From Pseudomonadales bacterium (GTDB lineage Bacteria > Pseudomonadota > Gammaproteobacteria > Pseudomonadales > Pseudohongiellaceae), in assembly GCA_028279115.1 (NCBI GenBank), contig JANQSV010000109.1:1-33132 (forward strand): a DNA stretch of 33,132 bases, written 5' to 3'. The notes under the pieces were generated by a model. It had not been told where the DNA came from. It worked only from the letters and a program-made list of their open reading frames with translations, and did no database searches. Positions 24,320 to 32,980 of this stretch are shown here, in pieces. The position numbers and the translations under genes were made by a program. Positions within the stretch are counted from its first letter, which is position 1. The number at the start of each line of letters is the position of its first letter.

Positions 24320-25501
24320 ATGTCGAGACTTGTTTTTTTGTTGCTGATTCTTGTCTGGATTCCGGCTCAGGCGGCTGAGTCTGACGACAGTGAGGTGTTG
24401 GCGAGGCTGGCCGAATCCGGGGAACAAACCAGCCTGCTTTTCTGGTCCCAGGAGGATCGCAGAATCGGTTTCCGCAATATGCCGAGTCTCAATCCCGCCC
24501 GGCTGATCGAGAACGGCGATTCGCCTTTTCCGCTGGCCAGCGCGCCGGTAGATCTTGCCGGCGTGAGTTATGAGTTGGAAGGCAACCGCTTTCGATTGAG
24601 CGACTATCTTGCAAACCCCGCCCATATGGGACTGATCGTCGTCCGGGGCGACGAAATCCTGTTCGAAGACTATTCCGGCGGAAACAGCGGGGAAAGCGTC
24701 TGGATATCCTTTTCGGTAACGAAATCGGTTACTTCGATGCTAGTCGGCGCGGCCATCCGGGATGGTTTCATCGAAAGCGTCGATGAGCCTGTCGTCAACT
24801 ATCTGCCAAGATTGCGCGGTTCGGGTTACGAACAGGCGAGTATCCGCGATGTCCTCAACATGGCCTCGGGAGTACGCTGGAACGAGGATTACGCGGATCC
24901 GGCCTCCGACGTGGCCAACGCCGGCGCCGCCAACGGCGTTGCGCTGGCCGGTTACCTTTCCACTTTGCCGGTCGGGGCCGATCCGGGCGAGGTCTTCAAT
25001 TACAACACCGGAGAGACCAATCTTGTCGGCGAGATTCTGCGGGCGGCCATCGGCAACAATGCCGCGACATACCTGACTCACAAGATCTGGCGCCCCTTCG
25101 GCATGGAATACGACGCCTGGTGGGCGCTCGGCGGAGCCGGCGGCGGCGAACTCGGCGGCTGCTGCATCAGCGCCACCTTGCGCGACTACGCGCGCCTCGG
25201 TCTGTTCGCCATGAGCGGCGGCCACCTGCGCGACGGAACTCCGGTGTTGCCGGAAAACTGGATGGCGGATTCGACCCGGCCCTCGAAAGGCTATGACGGT
25301 TATGGCTATCTCTGGTGGCTATTCGACGACCGGAGCTACGCCGCAAGGGGTATTTTCGGTCAGTTGATCCGCATTTATCCCGACGATGATCTGGTCATCG
25401 CCGCCCATGGCAACGCCGAAGCCCCGGTGGACACGGAGTTTCACGCGCACCAGCAAGCCGCGGTGCAAGCGATTCGGGATTACCTGGTTTCTTCCCGATA
25501 A
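24320..25501 (+). CDS. Serine hydrolase of the beta-lactamase class C / NylB-EstB group
   Basis: 393 residues with a signal peptide (MSRLVFLLLILVWIPAQA), so exported. The nucleophile motif S-V-T-K is at residues 132-135 within WISFSVTKSVTSMLVG, and the Tyr motif YNTGETN is at about 228. GMEYDAWWALGGAGGGELGG and the end GIFGQLIRIYPDDDLVIAAHG resemble 6-aminohexanoate-dimer hydrolases and EstB-type esterases more than true AmpC. Substrate could be an ester, amide or peptidoglycan-like bond; unknown. AGGAG about 6 bp before ATG 24320 supports the start. Its last 22 bp overlap the end of the convergent VanY-like gene. Confidence 0.88.
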   Translation: MSRLVFLLLILVWIPAQAAESDDSEVLARLAESGEQTSLLFWSQEDRRIGFRNMPSLNPARLIENGDSPFPLASAPVDLAGVSYELEGNRFRLSDYLANPAHMGLIVVRGDEILFEDYSGGNSGESVWISFSVTKSVTSMLVGAAIRDGFIESVDEPVVNYLPRLRGSGYEQASIRDVLNMASGVRWNEDYADPASDVANAGAANGVALAGYLSTLPVGADPGEVFNYNTGETNLVGEILRAAIGNNAATYLTHKIWRPFGMEYDAWWALGGAGGGELGGCCISATLRDYARLGLFAMSGGHLRDGTPVLPENWMADSTRPSKGYDGYGYLWWLFDDRSYAARGIFGQLIRIYPDDDLVIAAHGNAEAPVDTEFHAHQQAAVQAIRDYLVSSR

Positions 25502-26013
25502 CACCAGTGCCAGGGTTCATAAGCTATGCCGCGGTTGTCGCCGCGGGGGTAGCTCATGTGGAAGCCGAACTTCCCCGCGTGTCCGCTTAGCCATTGGAAG
25601 GCGCTGGTGGTTTCGAATTCTTCGGTGAGGATCTCGCAGCCGGGAGCGCCGATATCGATGGCCCGTCCGGTATGGTGTTCGCTATAGCCGGGCGCCGCGT
25701 TGACCGCGAGAATCCGTTTGATCGAATGTCCGCGGGCGAGTTTGCGGGCGATCAGGTCATGCTGATATTGCGGGCTGCGCCAAGCCGAGACCAGGAAGAT
25801 TTCCACTCCCGCATCGGCGGCGGCGTTTTTCATTCCGGTCCAGGCGGTAAAGGCGGCTTCGGTAAGCTGCTGGGGGCGGCCGAAGCAATCCGGTTCAGTC
25901 GGCACGAGCTTTTCGGGAACCCGCTGCAGGGGCAAAAGAGACCGCGCCCGGTAATCCGGCGCGATCCCGAGAGCCCGGTGGAGCGTTTGTATTGTCGTTT
26001 CGTAATCAGCCAC
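25480..26013 (-). CDS. VanY-family D-alanyl-D-alanine carboxypeptidase
   Basis: About 177 residues from GTG 26013. Zinc peptidase motifs: SAWRSPQYQHDLIARK, then YSEHHTGRAIDIG with the His and Asp ligands and EPWHWCY with the last His. Such enzymes trim the terminal D-Ala of peptidoglycan stems. The frame is open up to an ATG at 26076, but the added residues (MSFCAKSQNLF) come from a hairpin repeat, so the GTG, or another internal start, is more likely. No signal peptide is visible with either start, which is odd for a cell-wall enzyme and leaves the N-terminus uncertain. The two genes ending here are convergent and overlap. Confidence 0.75.
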   Translation of the reverse strand: MADYETTIQTLHRALGIAPDYRARSLLPLQRVPEKLVPTEPDCFGRPQQLTEAAFTAWTGMKNAAADAGVEIFLVSAWRSPQYQHDLIARKLARGHSIKRILAVNAAPGYSEHHTGRAIDIGAPGCEILTEEFETTSAFQWLSGHAGKFGFHMSYPRGDNRGIAYEPWHWCYREETR

Positions 26014-26045
26014 GGGGGCTAGTTGAAGCGCCGCTCTGCCTGGAA

Positions 26046-26112
26046 AAAGATTCTGCGACTTCGCACAGAACGACATGCCTCCTCTATCATTCCGCGTGTA
26101 GCGCAGCTGCGG
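26046..26112. repeat. Hairpin repeat between the VanY-like and MBL genes
   Basis: An ATTCTGCG-type arm pair (TTCTG ... CAGAA) at about 26047-26066 is followed by ATTCCGC ... GCGGAAT at about 26089-26115. Same style as the repeats at 24025 and 29170. Confidence 0.55.
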
Positions 26113-26158
26113 AATCTCTTCGGGGATTCCGGGAAGCCGCTGAAACCCCCGCGCGATT

Positions 26159-27022
26159 TCAACGCGGATAACTCTGGACTACCGTCTCGATCCAGCGTTG
26201 TTCGTTGATGAAGCCCTGGCCCCAGGATTCATATTCCGGCCCGAGCCCCTCGGCGACGATCTCCTCGGTGCTCATCCGCAGGGAGCGCGAGACCCGGATC
26301 GCGGTCGATGTGTCCTTGATCATGTTGTAGAAACCTAGCAGATCGGCCTTGTTGGCCAGCGGGCCATGACCGGGGATGACCCGGGTGTCGTCGTCGATCC
26401 ATGACAGGACTTTCTCCAAGTTCGACAGATAGCCTTGCACGCTGCCGCCGCTGGCGATGTCGACGAAGGGAAAGCCGCCATTGAAGAAATGATCGCCCAT
26501 GTGAATGACATTGGCGTCTTCAAACAGCACCACGCTGTCGGTATCGGTATGACCGGTCGGCATGTGAATCAGCGTAATGTCCTCGCCGTTGAAGTGAATC
26601 GTGACGTTGTCGTTGAAAGTGACGACAGGCAAGGCTACCGGCGGCGATTCTCCGTCGATCATGCGCAGGCGCACGTTCTCGTGCGCCACGATCACCCCGC
26701 CGGCGCCGAATTCAACGTTGCCGCCGACGTGGTCGCCGTGGAAATGCGTATTGAGCACGAATTTCGGCGTATCCGAGCCGAGCGTTTCGAGCGCCGCGCG
26801 GATGCGATCGGCGAGCGGAGCGAACTGATCGTCGATGATGAGAATGCCGTCTTCGCCGGCCGACACGCCGATATTGCCTCCCTGTCCTATCAGCATGGAA
26901 ATGTTGCCGGCCACCGGAACGGTCTGGATCGTGACATTGGCGAACGGATCGTCCTGGGCCAATGCGCCGGTTGAGAGAATAACCGCTGCGATGAATGCGA
27001 GCATACGGGTCAGGTATTTCAT
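26159..27022 (-). CDS. Secreted MBL-fold metallohydrolase
   Basis: 287 residues with a clear signal peptide cut after ALA22 (TGALA-QDD), so periplasmic. The zinc motif NTHFHGDHVGG gives H93, H95, D97 and H98; further ligands are in HMPTGHTDTDSVV and the final VIPGHGPLA. This layout is that of a widespread group of periplasmic MBL hydrolases near the quinoprotein-associated and subclass B lactamase-like proteins; substrate is unknown and beta-lactamase activity should not be assumed. ATG 27022 has GGAGG upstream. It lies 71 bp after the fumarase gene on the same strand but has its own spacing and probably its own promoter. Confidence 0.87.
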   Translation of the reverse strand: MKYLTRMLAFIAAVILSTGALAQDDPFANVTIQTVPVAGNISMLIGQGGNIGVSAGEDGILIIDDQFAPLADRIRAALETLGSDTPKFVLNTHFHGDHVGGNVEFGAGGVIVAHENVRLRMIDGESPPVALPVVTFNDNVTIHFNGEDITLIHMPTGHTDTDSVVLFEDANVIHMGDHFFNGGFPFVDIASGGSVQGYLSNLEKVLSWIDDDTRVIPGHGPLANKADLLGFYNMIKDTSTAIRVSRSLRMSTEEIVAEGLGPEYESWGQGFINEQRWIETVVQSYPR

Positions 27023-27093
27023 GGTGCCTCCTCGATGACCTGGCGGCGGAAAAGATGCATTATGCCACGCCGAAGCGGGCGGGCAACGTTCGA

Positions 27094-28620
27094 CTACTTT
27101 ACTTCGACCGCGTGTTCCTCGGCGATTTTGCGGCGCCAGTGCGCAGGCCCCGATTCGTGCACCGAGCCGCCGTGACAGTCAACCGCGACGGTTACCGGCA
27201 TGTCTTCCACCTCGAATTCGTGGATCGCCTCCATGCCGAGATCCTCGAAAGCGACGACCCGGGCCTTGCGAATGGCCCTTGAAACCAGATAGGCCGCTCC
27301 GCCGACCGCGATCAGATAGACCGCCTTGTGCCTGCGTATGGCGTCCACTCCCACGGGGCCGCGTTCGGCCTTGCCGATCATGCCGAGAATGCCGGTACGG
27401 GCAAGCAGGCCGTCGGTGAACTTGTCCATGCGCGTGGCCGTGGTCGGACCGGCGGGCCCGATCACTTCGCCGCGCACCGGATCGACCGGGCCAACATAGT
27501 AAATGAAACGGTTTTCAAAATTTACGCCCGCGGGCAACGGCTCGCCGGCGTCGAGCATGTTCAACAATCGCCGGTGCGCCGCGTCGCGGCCGGTCAGCAA
27601 TGTGCCGGAAAGCAGCAAAGTATCGCCAGGCTGCCAGCTTGCGATCTCCTCCCTTGAAACGGTATCGAGATCGACCTTGCGCGAGCCGGCGGTTGCATCC
27701 CAGTCAAGCACCGGCCACTGGTCGAGCGATGGCGGCCGCAATTCCGCCACGCCGCTGCCGTCGAGAGTGAAATGCGCGTGCCGGGTCGCCGCGCAATTGG
27801 GAATCATGGCCACCGGCAGCGATGCGGCATGGGTCGGATAGTCGAGGATTTTCGCATCGAGCACGGTAGTCAGTCCGCCGAGCCCCTGGGCGCCGATGCC
27901 AAGCCGATTGGCCCGGTCGACGATCTCCAGGCGCAATTCTTCCTTGCGATTCCGCGGTCCGCGTTCGCGCACCTCGTGGATGTCGATCGAATCCATCAAG
28001 GCTTCCTTGGCGAGCAGCACTGCCTGCTCGGCGGTGCCGCCGACGCCGATGCCGAGCATTCCCGGCGGACACCAGCCGGCTCCCATTCCGGGCAGGGTTT
28101 CCTCTACCCAGTCCGCCAGGCTGTCGCTCGGATTGAGCATGGCCATGCGCGCCTTGTTCTCGGAACCGCCGCCTTTGGCCGCCAGCCGCACGTGGATGGT
28201 GGAACCGGGAACCAGGCGCGTGTGTATGACCGCCGGCGTATTGTCTCCGGTGTTTCTGCGTTTGCCGATCGGGTCGGCCAGGATCGAAGCGCGCAGCACG
28301 TTGTCGGGCAGCAGGTAGGCCCGGCGCACGCCCTCGTTGACCATGTCCGCAACCGGCATGTCGCCTTCCCAGCGCACGTCCATACCGATATCGAGGAACA
28401 CGGTCACGATGCCCGTGTCCTGACAGATCGGGCGCCTGCCTTCCGCGCATAGCCGCGAGTTCACCAGGATCTGGGCGAGAGCGTCCCGAGCCGCGGGAGA
28501 TTGCTCCCGCTTCCAGGCCTCGTGCATGGCGGCGATGAAATCAGGCGGATGGTAATAGGAAATGTATTGCAGCGCGTCCGCCACGCTCTGGATCAGATCC
28601 TCGTTACGAATCAGCGTCAT
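27094..28620 (-). CDS. fumA: Class I fumarate hydratase (iron-sulfur)
   Basis: 508 residues, full length for single-chain class I fumarases. It interconverts fumarate and malate in the TCA cycle using a [4Fe-4S] cluster. The N-terminal alpha domain shows RRPICQDTGIVTVF (cluster Cys66), SENKARMAMLNPSDS, GMGAGWCPPGMLGIGVGGT with the second Cys, and MIPNCAATRHAHF with the third. The C-terminal beta domain has GPVDPVRGEVIGPAGPTTATRMDKFTD and AVYLIAVGGAAYLVSRAI. Naming within the class (FumA versus FumB) is arbitrary. Its start lies within the last bases of the upstream membrane-protein frame, which ends at 28604. Confidence 0.95.
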   Translation of the reverse strand: MTLIRNEDLIQSVADALQYISYYHPPDFIAAMHEAWKREQSPAARDALAQILVNSRLCAEGRRPICQDTGIVTVFLDIGMDVRWEGDMPVADMVNEGVRRAYLLPDNVLRASILADPIGKRRNTGDNTPAVIHTRLVPGSTIHVRLAAKGGGSENKARMAMLNPSDSLADWVEETLPGMGAGWCPPGMLGIGVGGTAEQAVLLAKEALMDSIDIHEVRERGPRNRKEELRLEIVDRANRLGIGAQGLGGLTTVLDAKILDYPTHAASLPVAMIPNCAATRHAHFTLDGSGVAELRPPSLDQWPVLDWDATAGSRKVDLDTVSREEIASWQPGDTLLLSGTLLTGRDAAHRRLLNMLDAGEPLPAGVNFENRFIYYVGPVDPVRGEVIGPAGPTTATRMDKFTDGLLARTGILGMIGKAERGPVGVDAIRRHKAVYLIAVGGAAYLVSRAIRKARVVAFEDLGMEAIHEFEVEDMPVTVAVDCHGGSVHESGPAHWRRKIAEEHAVEVK

Positions 28621-29113
28621 GGTTCAAGCTTTCCTGAATTTGTCTGTTCATTCTGTGTCTTTCCGCGCAAAGCGACTCAAGGCATCCATGCTCTTCGCCC
28701 CTGTGGGACGGCGCTTCGCGCCGTCCAAAATGGCGATTCCGCCATTTTGCCGCAGAATCTCGGCGGAGCCCTCTGGAATTTCCGCGTCTGACAAAGGTCA
28801 AGCCCAGAAACAGAATCAAGGCGGCAAATACGGCCACAATCATGCCCGCAGCCAGCGCGGCAAGCCCTCGCGCCGCCGCCTCGGGGCCGGATGCGATTGT
28901 ATCGAGAGCGACCGCCATCAAGGCGGGCACCGCCGTTTCTTCCTCGCTGCGGGGAAAGACTGGCGTAAGAATCAGCGCCGCCATGAAGGTGCGCAATATC
29001 CAGGCGGGCAAGCGTCCGAGGAGAGCGGTGAATTTCCAGAATGTCAGGAAGAAAACAGCGCCGGACGCCAGGTAAATGAACCAGATCAGAACGTAACTCG
29101 TGTCACCGGCCAT
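28604..29113 (-). CDS. Small predicted membrane protein, C-terminus extended by a repeat
   Basis: About 169 residues from ATG 29113 (MAGDTSYVLIWFIYLASGAV); the frame opens earlier, at 29158, but that part is not convincing. Three hydrophobic segments are visible, about residues 8-30, 35-50 and 85-112, with RSEEETAVPALMAVALD between. It may belong to a conserved gammaproteobacterial family; I do not recognise it. After RRGNSRG (about residue 117) the frame runs through the paired hairpins at 28706-28748, giving an Arg/His-rich tail unlike a membrane protein, so the ancestral gene was probably shorter. The stop overlaps the fumarase start by 17 bp. It is downstream of rnd on the same strand, 117 bp away. 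Confidence 0.55.
   Translation of the reverse strand: MAGDTSYVLIWFIYLASGAVFFLTFWKFTALLGRLPAWILRTFMAALILTPVFPRSEEETAVPALMAVALDTIASGPEAAARGLAALAAGMIVAVFAALILFLGLTFVRRGNSRGLRRDSAAKWRNRHFGRREAPSHRGEEHGCLESLCAERHRMNRQIQESLNHDADS
28706..28748. repeat. Tandem hairpins at the 3' end of the small membrane gene
   Basis: GGACGGCGC / GCGCCGTCC with a TTC loop (28706-28726) is followed at once by AAAATGGCG / CGCCATTTT with a 4-nt loop (28727-28748). Both stems are 9 bp and perfect. They lie inside the frame of the membrane protein. Confidence 0.75.
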
Positions 29114-29169
29114 ACCGGCGTCTTCGCTTCGCTGGCGACCCCTCGCCGATGAGGTCAATCATATCATGC

Positions 29170-29252
29170 CAGATCACAGATTCTGCGACTCCGCTTCGCT
29201 CCGCGCAAAATGGCGGAGTTGGGAGTTGTCATCCCGCGCGCAATCGCGGGAT
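29170..29252. repeat. Hairpin repeat between rnd and the small membrane gene
   Basis: ATTCTGCG-type start, then ACTCCGC ... GCGGAGT (about 29179-29210) and ATCCCGCG ... CGCGGGAT with a 6-nt loop (29231-29252). Same style as 24025 and 26046. Confidence 0.65.
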
Positions 29253-29274
29253 ATTCTCATCGGTAAACTCGGAT

Positions 29275-30438
29275 TCACGGATTCGCAACCGGCATCAAGC
29301 GGTTAAGCACGGGCGCCAGCACGTCCTGCCGCCAGCCCCGCATTTCCGGAGGCCAATCGATGCTTCCCGTCAATGAATGGGAATGTACAATTTGCTGCAA
29401 TTGCTTCTTTCTGCATAGCAATTCGGGACTGACCTCGATGCGTTTCGCCTCCTTGCCAACCGCCTCGCGGCATTTCTTCAGCATGCCGCGCTGGGTGTGA
29501 TCGAGCGGCGCGAACCTTGCGTTCCGGCGCGGCGCAGGGGAATCCGATGGTTGCTGCGTCAGGAATTCGGCGAGACTGGACGCGAACCTTTTGATGAATT
29601 TGGGATTGACCCAGGGCGCCTTGCGAATCCTGTCCGAAGATATGGACGCAAACTTCCCCAAATACCGGGCAAGCTCCGAGAGATCCTTGTCCTCGACCAG
29701 CCAGTTGCGAGGCAGGTCCCTGGATCTGATCTCCCTTTCGCGCCAATGGCATAATTGCTGCAGCAGGTACAGGCTGCGGTCGTCCAGCGAATTGTGATCC
29801 TTGATCTGCAAGTAACTGGACAGCCAGCTTCGCGGGTTCTCGTCCTGTTCCGCCCCGTCGCGCAAGCGGCGGCAATCCTCGGCGAACCAGTCTTGCGCGT
29901 TCTTGCGGCGCAGGTCCGCATCGAGCTTGTTCCGGAGTTCCAGCAGAAACCGGACGTCATCCGCCGCGTATTGCAATTGCGATGAGCTCAACGGCCGTTG
30001 CAACCAGTTCGAACGCGTCTCCGACTTGCGCAGTTCCGCATCGCAGAATCTGCTTACCAGATCCCGATAACTGAGACTGAATCCGGCTCCGAGGAAAGCT
30101 GCCGCGAGTTGTGTGTCGAACAGGTTCGCCGGCGCGCTGCCCAGCAATCGATGCAGCAACCCGATATCTTCGCCGGCGGCGTGGATGATGACCTGGGTTT
30201 CCGACTGCAAGCGCCGGAAGGGCGCCCAGTCGGAAATGCTCAGCGGATCGACGAGAAAGCAGCCCGATTCGGCCGCGAGCTGCAACAAGCCCACCTTGGC
30301 GTAAAAAGTCCTTGTACGGATGAACTCGGTATCCAGACCGATTGCGGGCAATTCGCTCCAGGCCTCGCACAATTCGGCGAAGCGGGCCTGGTCGCTGACG
30401 TATTCGTATTTTGCGTCCCTGGCGCTTTGACGATGCAT
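29275..30438 (-). CDS. rnd: Ribonuclease D
   Basis: 387 residues. 3'-5' exoribonuclease that trims tRNA precursors and other structured RNAs. DEDDy catalytic residues are visible: GLDTEF (Asp36, Glu38), IIHAAGEDIGLLHRLLG for the second Asp, and LQYAADDVRFLLELR with the Tyr and last Asp. One HRDC domain follows (about 205-290, around REIRSRDLPRNWLVEDKDL) and a second, weaker C-terminal unit. It begins 4 bp after the recR stop and is the last gene of the dnaX-ybaB-recR-rnd unit. Confidence 0.94.
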   Translation of the reverse strand: MHRQSARDAKYEYVSDQARFAELCEAWSELPAIGLDTEFIRTRTFYAKVGLLQLAAESGCFLVDPLSISDWAPFRRLQSETQVIIHAAGEDIGLLHRLLGSAPANLFDTQLAAAFLGAGFSLSYRDLVSRFCDAELRKSETRSNWLQRPLSSSQLQYAADDVRFLLELRNKLDADLRRKNAQDWFAEDCRRLRDGAEQDENPRSWLSSYLQIKDHNSLDDRSLYLLQQLCHWREREIRSRDLPRNWLVEDKDLSELARYLGKFASISSDRIRKAPWVNPKFIKRFASSLAEFLTQQPSDSPAPRRNARFAPLDHTQRGMLKKCREAVGKEAKRIEVSPELLCRKKQLQQIVHSHSLTGSIDWPPEMRGWRQDVLAPVLNRLMPVANP

Positions 30439-30442
30439 CGAA

Positions 30443-31048
30443 TCAGGCGCTCTTCATGTTCGTGCGCCCTGAGAAGGCATGCGCCAGCGTACCGCCATCG
30501 GTAAACTCGAGTTCGCCGCCGACGGGAACGCCGTGAGCAATTCTCGAAACCGCAACCTCGGCATCGCGCAATTGCTCGGCGATGTACCATGCCGTTGCGT
30601 CGCCTTCCACGGTGGCGTTGCAGGCCAGGATCACTTCCTCGAAACCACCTTCAGCGATACGCTCCAGCAGCAGGCCGATGCCGAGTTGTTCCGGACCGAT
30701 GCCGTCGATAGGAGACAGATGGCCCATCAACACGAAATACAGGCCGCGATAGGTGCCCGCCTGTTCGATCGCCAGCACATCCGCCGGCGATTCGACCACA
30801 CAGCAGAACTTTCGCTCCCGCGCGGGATTGGCGCAGATTCCGCAGACAGGCTCTTCGGTAAGATTGCGGCATTGGCGGCAATTGCCGATTTTCTCCAGCG
30901 CTCCGGCCAGCACTTCGCTGAGGCGCCGGCCGCCCTGCCGGTTCCGCTCGAGCAGGTGCAAACTCATGCGCTGGGCCGATTTCCGCCCCACTCCCGGCAG
31001 GCAGCGGAAGGCTTCGATCAATTCCTCGATCAATGGACTCGAACTCAT
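30443..31048 (-). CDS. recR: Recombination mediator RecR
   Basis: 201 residues, normal length. RecR forms a ring with RecO that loads RecA at gaps. Helix-hairpin-helix [20 protein letters not shown] near residues 14-33, C4 zinc finger CRQCRNL ... [18 protein letters not shown] near 57-85, then the Toprim domain with [19 protein letters not shown] and [15 protein letters not shown], and the Walker B-like tail [16 protein letters not shown]. It lies 7 bp downstream of ybaB, as in most gammaproteobacteria. Confidence 0.96.
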   Translation of the reverse strand: MSSSPLIEELIEAFRCLPGVGRKSAQRMSLHLLERNRQGGRRLSEVLAGALEKIGNCRQCRNLTEEPVCGICANPARERKFCCVVESPADVLAIEQAGTYRGLYFVLMGHLSPIDGIGPEQLGIGLLLERIAEGGFEEVILACNATVEGDATAWYIAEQLRDAEVAVSRIAHGVPVGGELEFTDGGTLAHAFSGRTNMKSA

Positions 31049-31055
31049 GGCGGAC

Positions 31056-31376
31056 CTAGAACGGAAACTTGAATCCTTCCGGCAGGCCGGCGAATCCCGC
31101 CATGCCGCGCATGGCCTGCCGACTTTCCTGTTCGATCTTGCGCACGGCGTCGTTGATCGCCGCGCAGATCAGGTCTTCCAGAATCTCCTTGTCTTCGTTT
31201 TGCAGGGCTTCGTCGATTTCAACCCCGATGGCATCGAAGCTGCCGTTCATGCGAACTTTTACCGCGCCGGCGCCGGATTGACCGACGACGACGGTGGCGG
31301 CCAGTTCCTGTTTCGCCTGCTCCATCTTGTTCTTGACCTGTTTGGCCTGTCTCATCAGTTCGTTGAAATCGGTCAT
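31056..31376 (-). CDS. ybaB: YbaB/EbfC nucleoid-associated protein
   Basis: 106 residues. Small dimeric DNA-binding protein of the YbaB/EbfC family: N-terminal helix with [20 protein letters not shown], then [20 protein letters not shown] and a last helix ending [13 protein letters not shown], the usual family tail. Its ATG overlaps the dnaX stop as ATGA, so translation is coupled to dnaX. Confidence 0.95.
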   Translation of the reverse strand: MTDFNELMRQAKQVKNKMEQAKQELAATVVVGQSGAGAVKVRMNGSFDAIGVEIDEALQNEDKEILEDLICAAINDAVRKIEQESRQAMRGMAGFAGLPEGFKFPF

Positions 31377-32809
31377 TGCTCACCTCGGCGTTGAGAGGGG
31401 GTTACGCTTTCCCTGATCACCTTGCCGGAAAAATTTCTTACCAGTTCCTGCACGTTCGGGAGATTCTCGAATTCGGCGACCAGGCCGGCGGCCGTGTCGG
31501 GCGGTTCTTCCACGGCGGCTCCGCCGTTGCCCATGTTTATCGGCGCCGATTCCAATATTTCAGCCTCTGTTTGAAGATTTTCAGGTTCATCGTCGGCAAA
31601 TTCAGCCGCGGCTTCCCTGACCTCGGGCTCGGGCTCTTCGGCATCGCGGTCTCCCTCCCGCAAACCCGTTTCCTCCTCGCCGCCGCCGGAAGAACCGGAA
31701 TCGCCTTGCGCCACGGGAACGACGGGATCGGGCGCAAACACCAGCATGCGCAAAAGCAGCATTTCGAACGCCGAGCGCATGTCTCCGGGCAGGTAGAGTT
31801 CTTCCCTGCCCTTGTTGCCGATCTGATAAAAGAGTTGCAGATCCTCGGCGCTGAATCCGGCGGCGAGTTCGATCACTTCCCTGCGGTCGCCCTGGCTGTT
31901 GTCGATAGCTTCGGGATAAGCCTGCGCGATCGCCAGGCGATGCAAGGTGGAAAGCAGGCTGTCCAGGGTCTGGGCATAGTCCGGAATCTGGCCCGCCAGT
32001 TCGCCGGTGATCGCCAGCACCGCGCGCAAGTCTCCCGAGGCCATCGCCTTGAGCAATTCAAAAACCTGCTGCCGGGGCGGAATCCCCAGCATTTCCACGA
32101 CCGACCCGGCGCTGATCGGGCCCTGGCAATAGGAAATCGCCTGGTCAAGCAGGGTCAGGGCGTCGCGCATGCTGCCGCCCGCCGCGGTGGCGATCTGCCA
32201 GAGCGCGTCCTGCTCGCATTCGATTTTTTCCTGTTCGAGAACCGGCCCGAGATATTTCACGATCGTGTTCGGGCCCAGGTTCTTCAGATGGAATTGCAGA
32301 CAGCGCGAAAGAATCGTTACCGGCAGTTTTTGCGGATCGGTCGTGGCGAACAGGAATTTGACGTGATCCGGCGGTTCTTCCAGCGTTTTCAGCAGGGCAT
32401 TGAAACTGTGGGTGGAAAGCATATGCACTTCGTCGATCAGGTAGACCTTGAAGCGCGCCTGGGCCGGAGCGTATTGCACGTTTTCCAGCAATTCCCGGGT
32501 ATCCTCGACCTTGGTGCGCGAGGCGGCGTCGATTTCGTACAGATCGAGAAAACCGCCTTCGCCGATCTCGCGGCAGGCGCCGCAGGCGTTGCAGGGATTC
32601 GAACTTACGCCCTGCTCACAGTTGAAACACTTGGCGAGGATGCGGGCCAGCGTGGTCTTGCCGGTTCCCCGGGTGCCGGTAAACAGGTAGGCATGATGCA
32701 GGCGCCCGTTATCGAGCGCGTTGATCAGCGTCCTGAGGACATGCTCCTGTCCGGCGACCTGGCTGAAATCGCCGGGCCGCCACTTCCTGGCGAGTACCTG
32801 GTAGCTCAT
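31373..32809 (-). CDS. dnaX: DNA polymerase III subunit gamma/tau, shortened tau region
   Basis: 478 residues. The clamp-loader ATPase part is complete: Walker A GTRGTGKT (45-52), zinc cysteines 64, 73, 76 and 79, Walker B LIDEVHMLS near 125, the SRC motif LSRCLQFHLK with its arginine finger, and domain III to about residue 365. The rest is only about 110 residues: an acidic, Gly/Glu-rich linker and then NLPNVQELVRNFSGKVIRES, which resembles the very end of E. coli tau. The alpha-binding and DnaB-binding domains that make tau about 640 residues are not visible. No A6G slippery site is seen at the expected place. First gene of the unit dnaX-ybaB-recR-rnd; ffs lies upstream on the same strand. 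Confidence 0.94.
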   Translation of the reverse strand: MSYQVLARKWRPGDFSQVAGQEHVLRTLINALDNGRLHHAYLFTGTRGTGKTTLARILAKCFNCEQGVSSNPCNACGACREIGEGGFLDLYEIDAASRTKVEDTRELLENVQYAPAQARFKVYLIDEVHMLSTHSFNALLKTLEEPPDHVKFLFATTDPQKLPVTILSRCLQFHLKNLGPNTIVKYLGPVLEQEKIECEQDALWQIATAAGGSMRDALTLLDQAISYCQGPISAGSVVEMLGIPPRQQVFELLKAMASGDLRAVLAITGELAGQIPDYAQTLDSLLSTLHRLAIAQAYPEAIDNSQGDRREVIELAAGFSAEDLQLFYQIGNKGREELYLPGDMRSAFEMLLLRMLVFAPDPVVPVAQGDSGSSGGGEEETGLREGDRDAEEPEPEVREAAAEFADDEPENLQTEAEILESAPINMGNGGAAVEEPPDTAAGLVAEFENLPNVQELVRNFSGKVIRESVTPSQRRGEQ

Positions 32810-32839
32810 GCCTGCCCGTCATCGCATGTCCGCGTTCGA

Positions 32840-32955
32840 GTGGTAGCCCTTGCCAGCCACACCGCGGCACATGCGTCAGTTACTACCGTTGCTCCCTTCC
32901 GGGCCTGGCGGGGTTCATAACCTGTCATTGCGCGGGGACCGGCAAGAGTTACCAC
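32840..32955 (-). ncRNA. ffs: Signal recognition particle 4.5S RNA
   Basis: About 116 nt. On the minus strand the conserved SRP apical loop region reads AGGCCCGGAAGGGAGCAAC, followed by the downstream side GACGCATGTGCCG and GTGTGGCTGGCAAGGG as in E. coli 4.5S RNA. The two ends pair: GTGGTAACTCTTGCC at the 5' end with GGCAAGGGCTACCAC at the 3' end, allowing G-U pairs, which sets the boundaries. It binds Ffh and targets membrane proteins. It lies 30 bp upstream of dnaX, a usual position. Confidence 0.93.
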
Positions 32956-32980
32956 GGGAAATACTATCACGCCCAGATTT

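Noticed and set aside
27704-28452. Overlapping long ORFs on both strands inside the fumarase gene
   Set aside because: Shadows of a high-GC gene; the fumarase frame has the three cluster cysteines.
32221-32235. A-rich run in dnaX (AAAAAA on the minus strand) as a programmed frameshift site
   Set aside because: No G follows, no downstream stem is evident, and it lies inside the ATPase part rather than at the gamma/tau junction.
31376-32920. 514-codon plus-strand ORF
   Set aside because: Antisense to dnaX and part of ffs; the dnaX frame holds all clamp-loader motifs.
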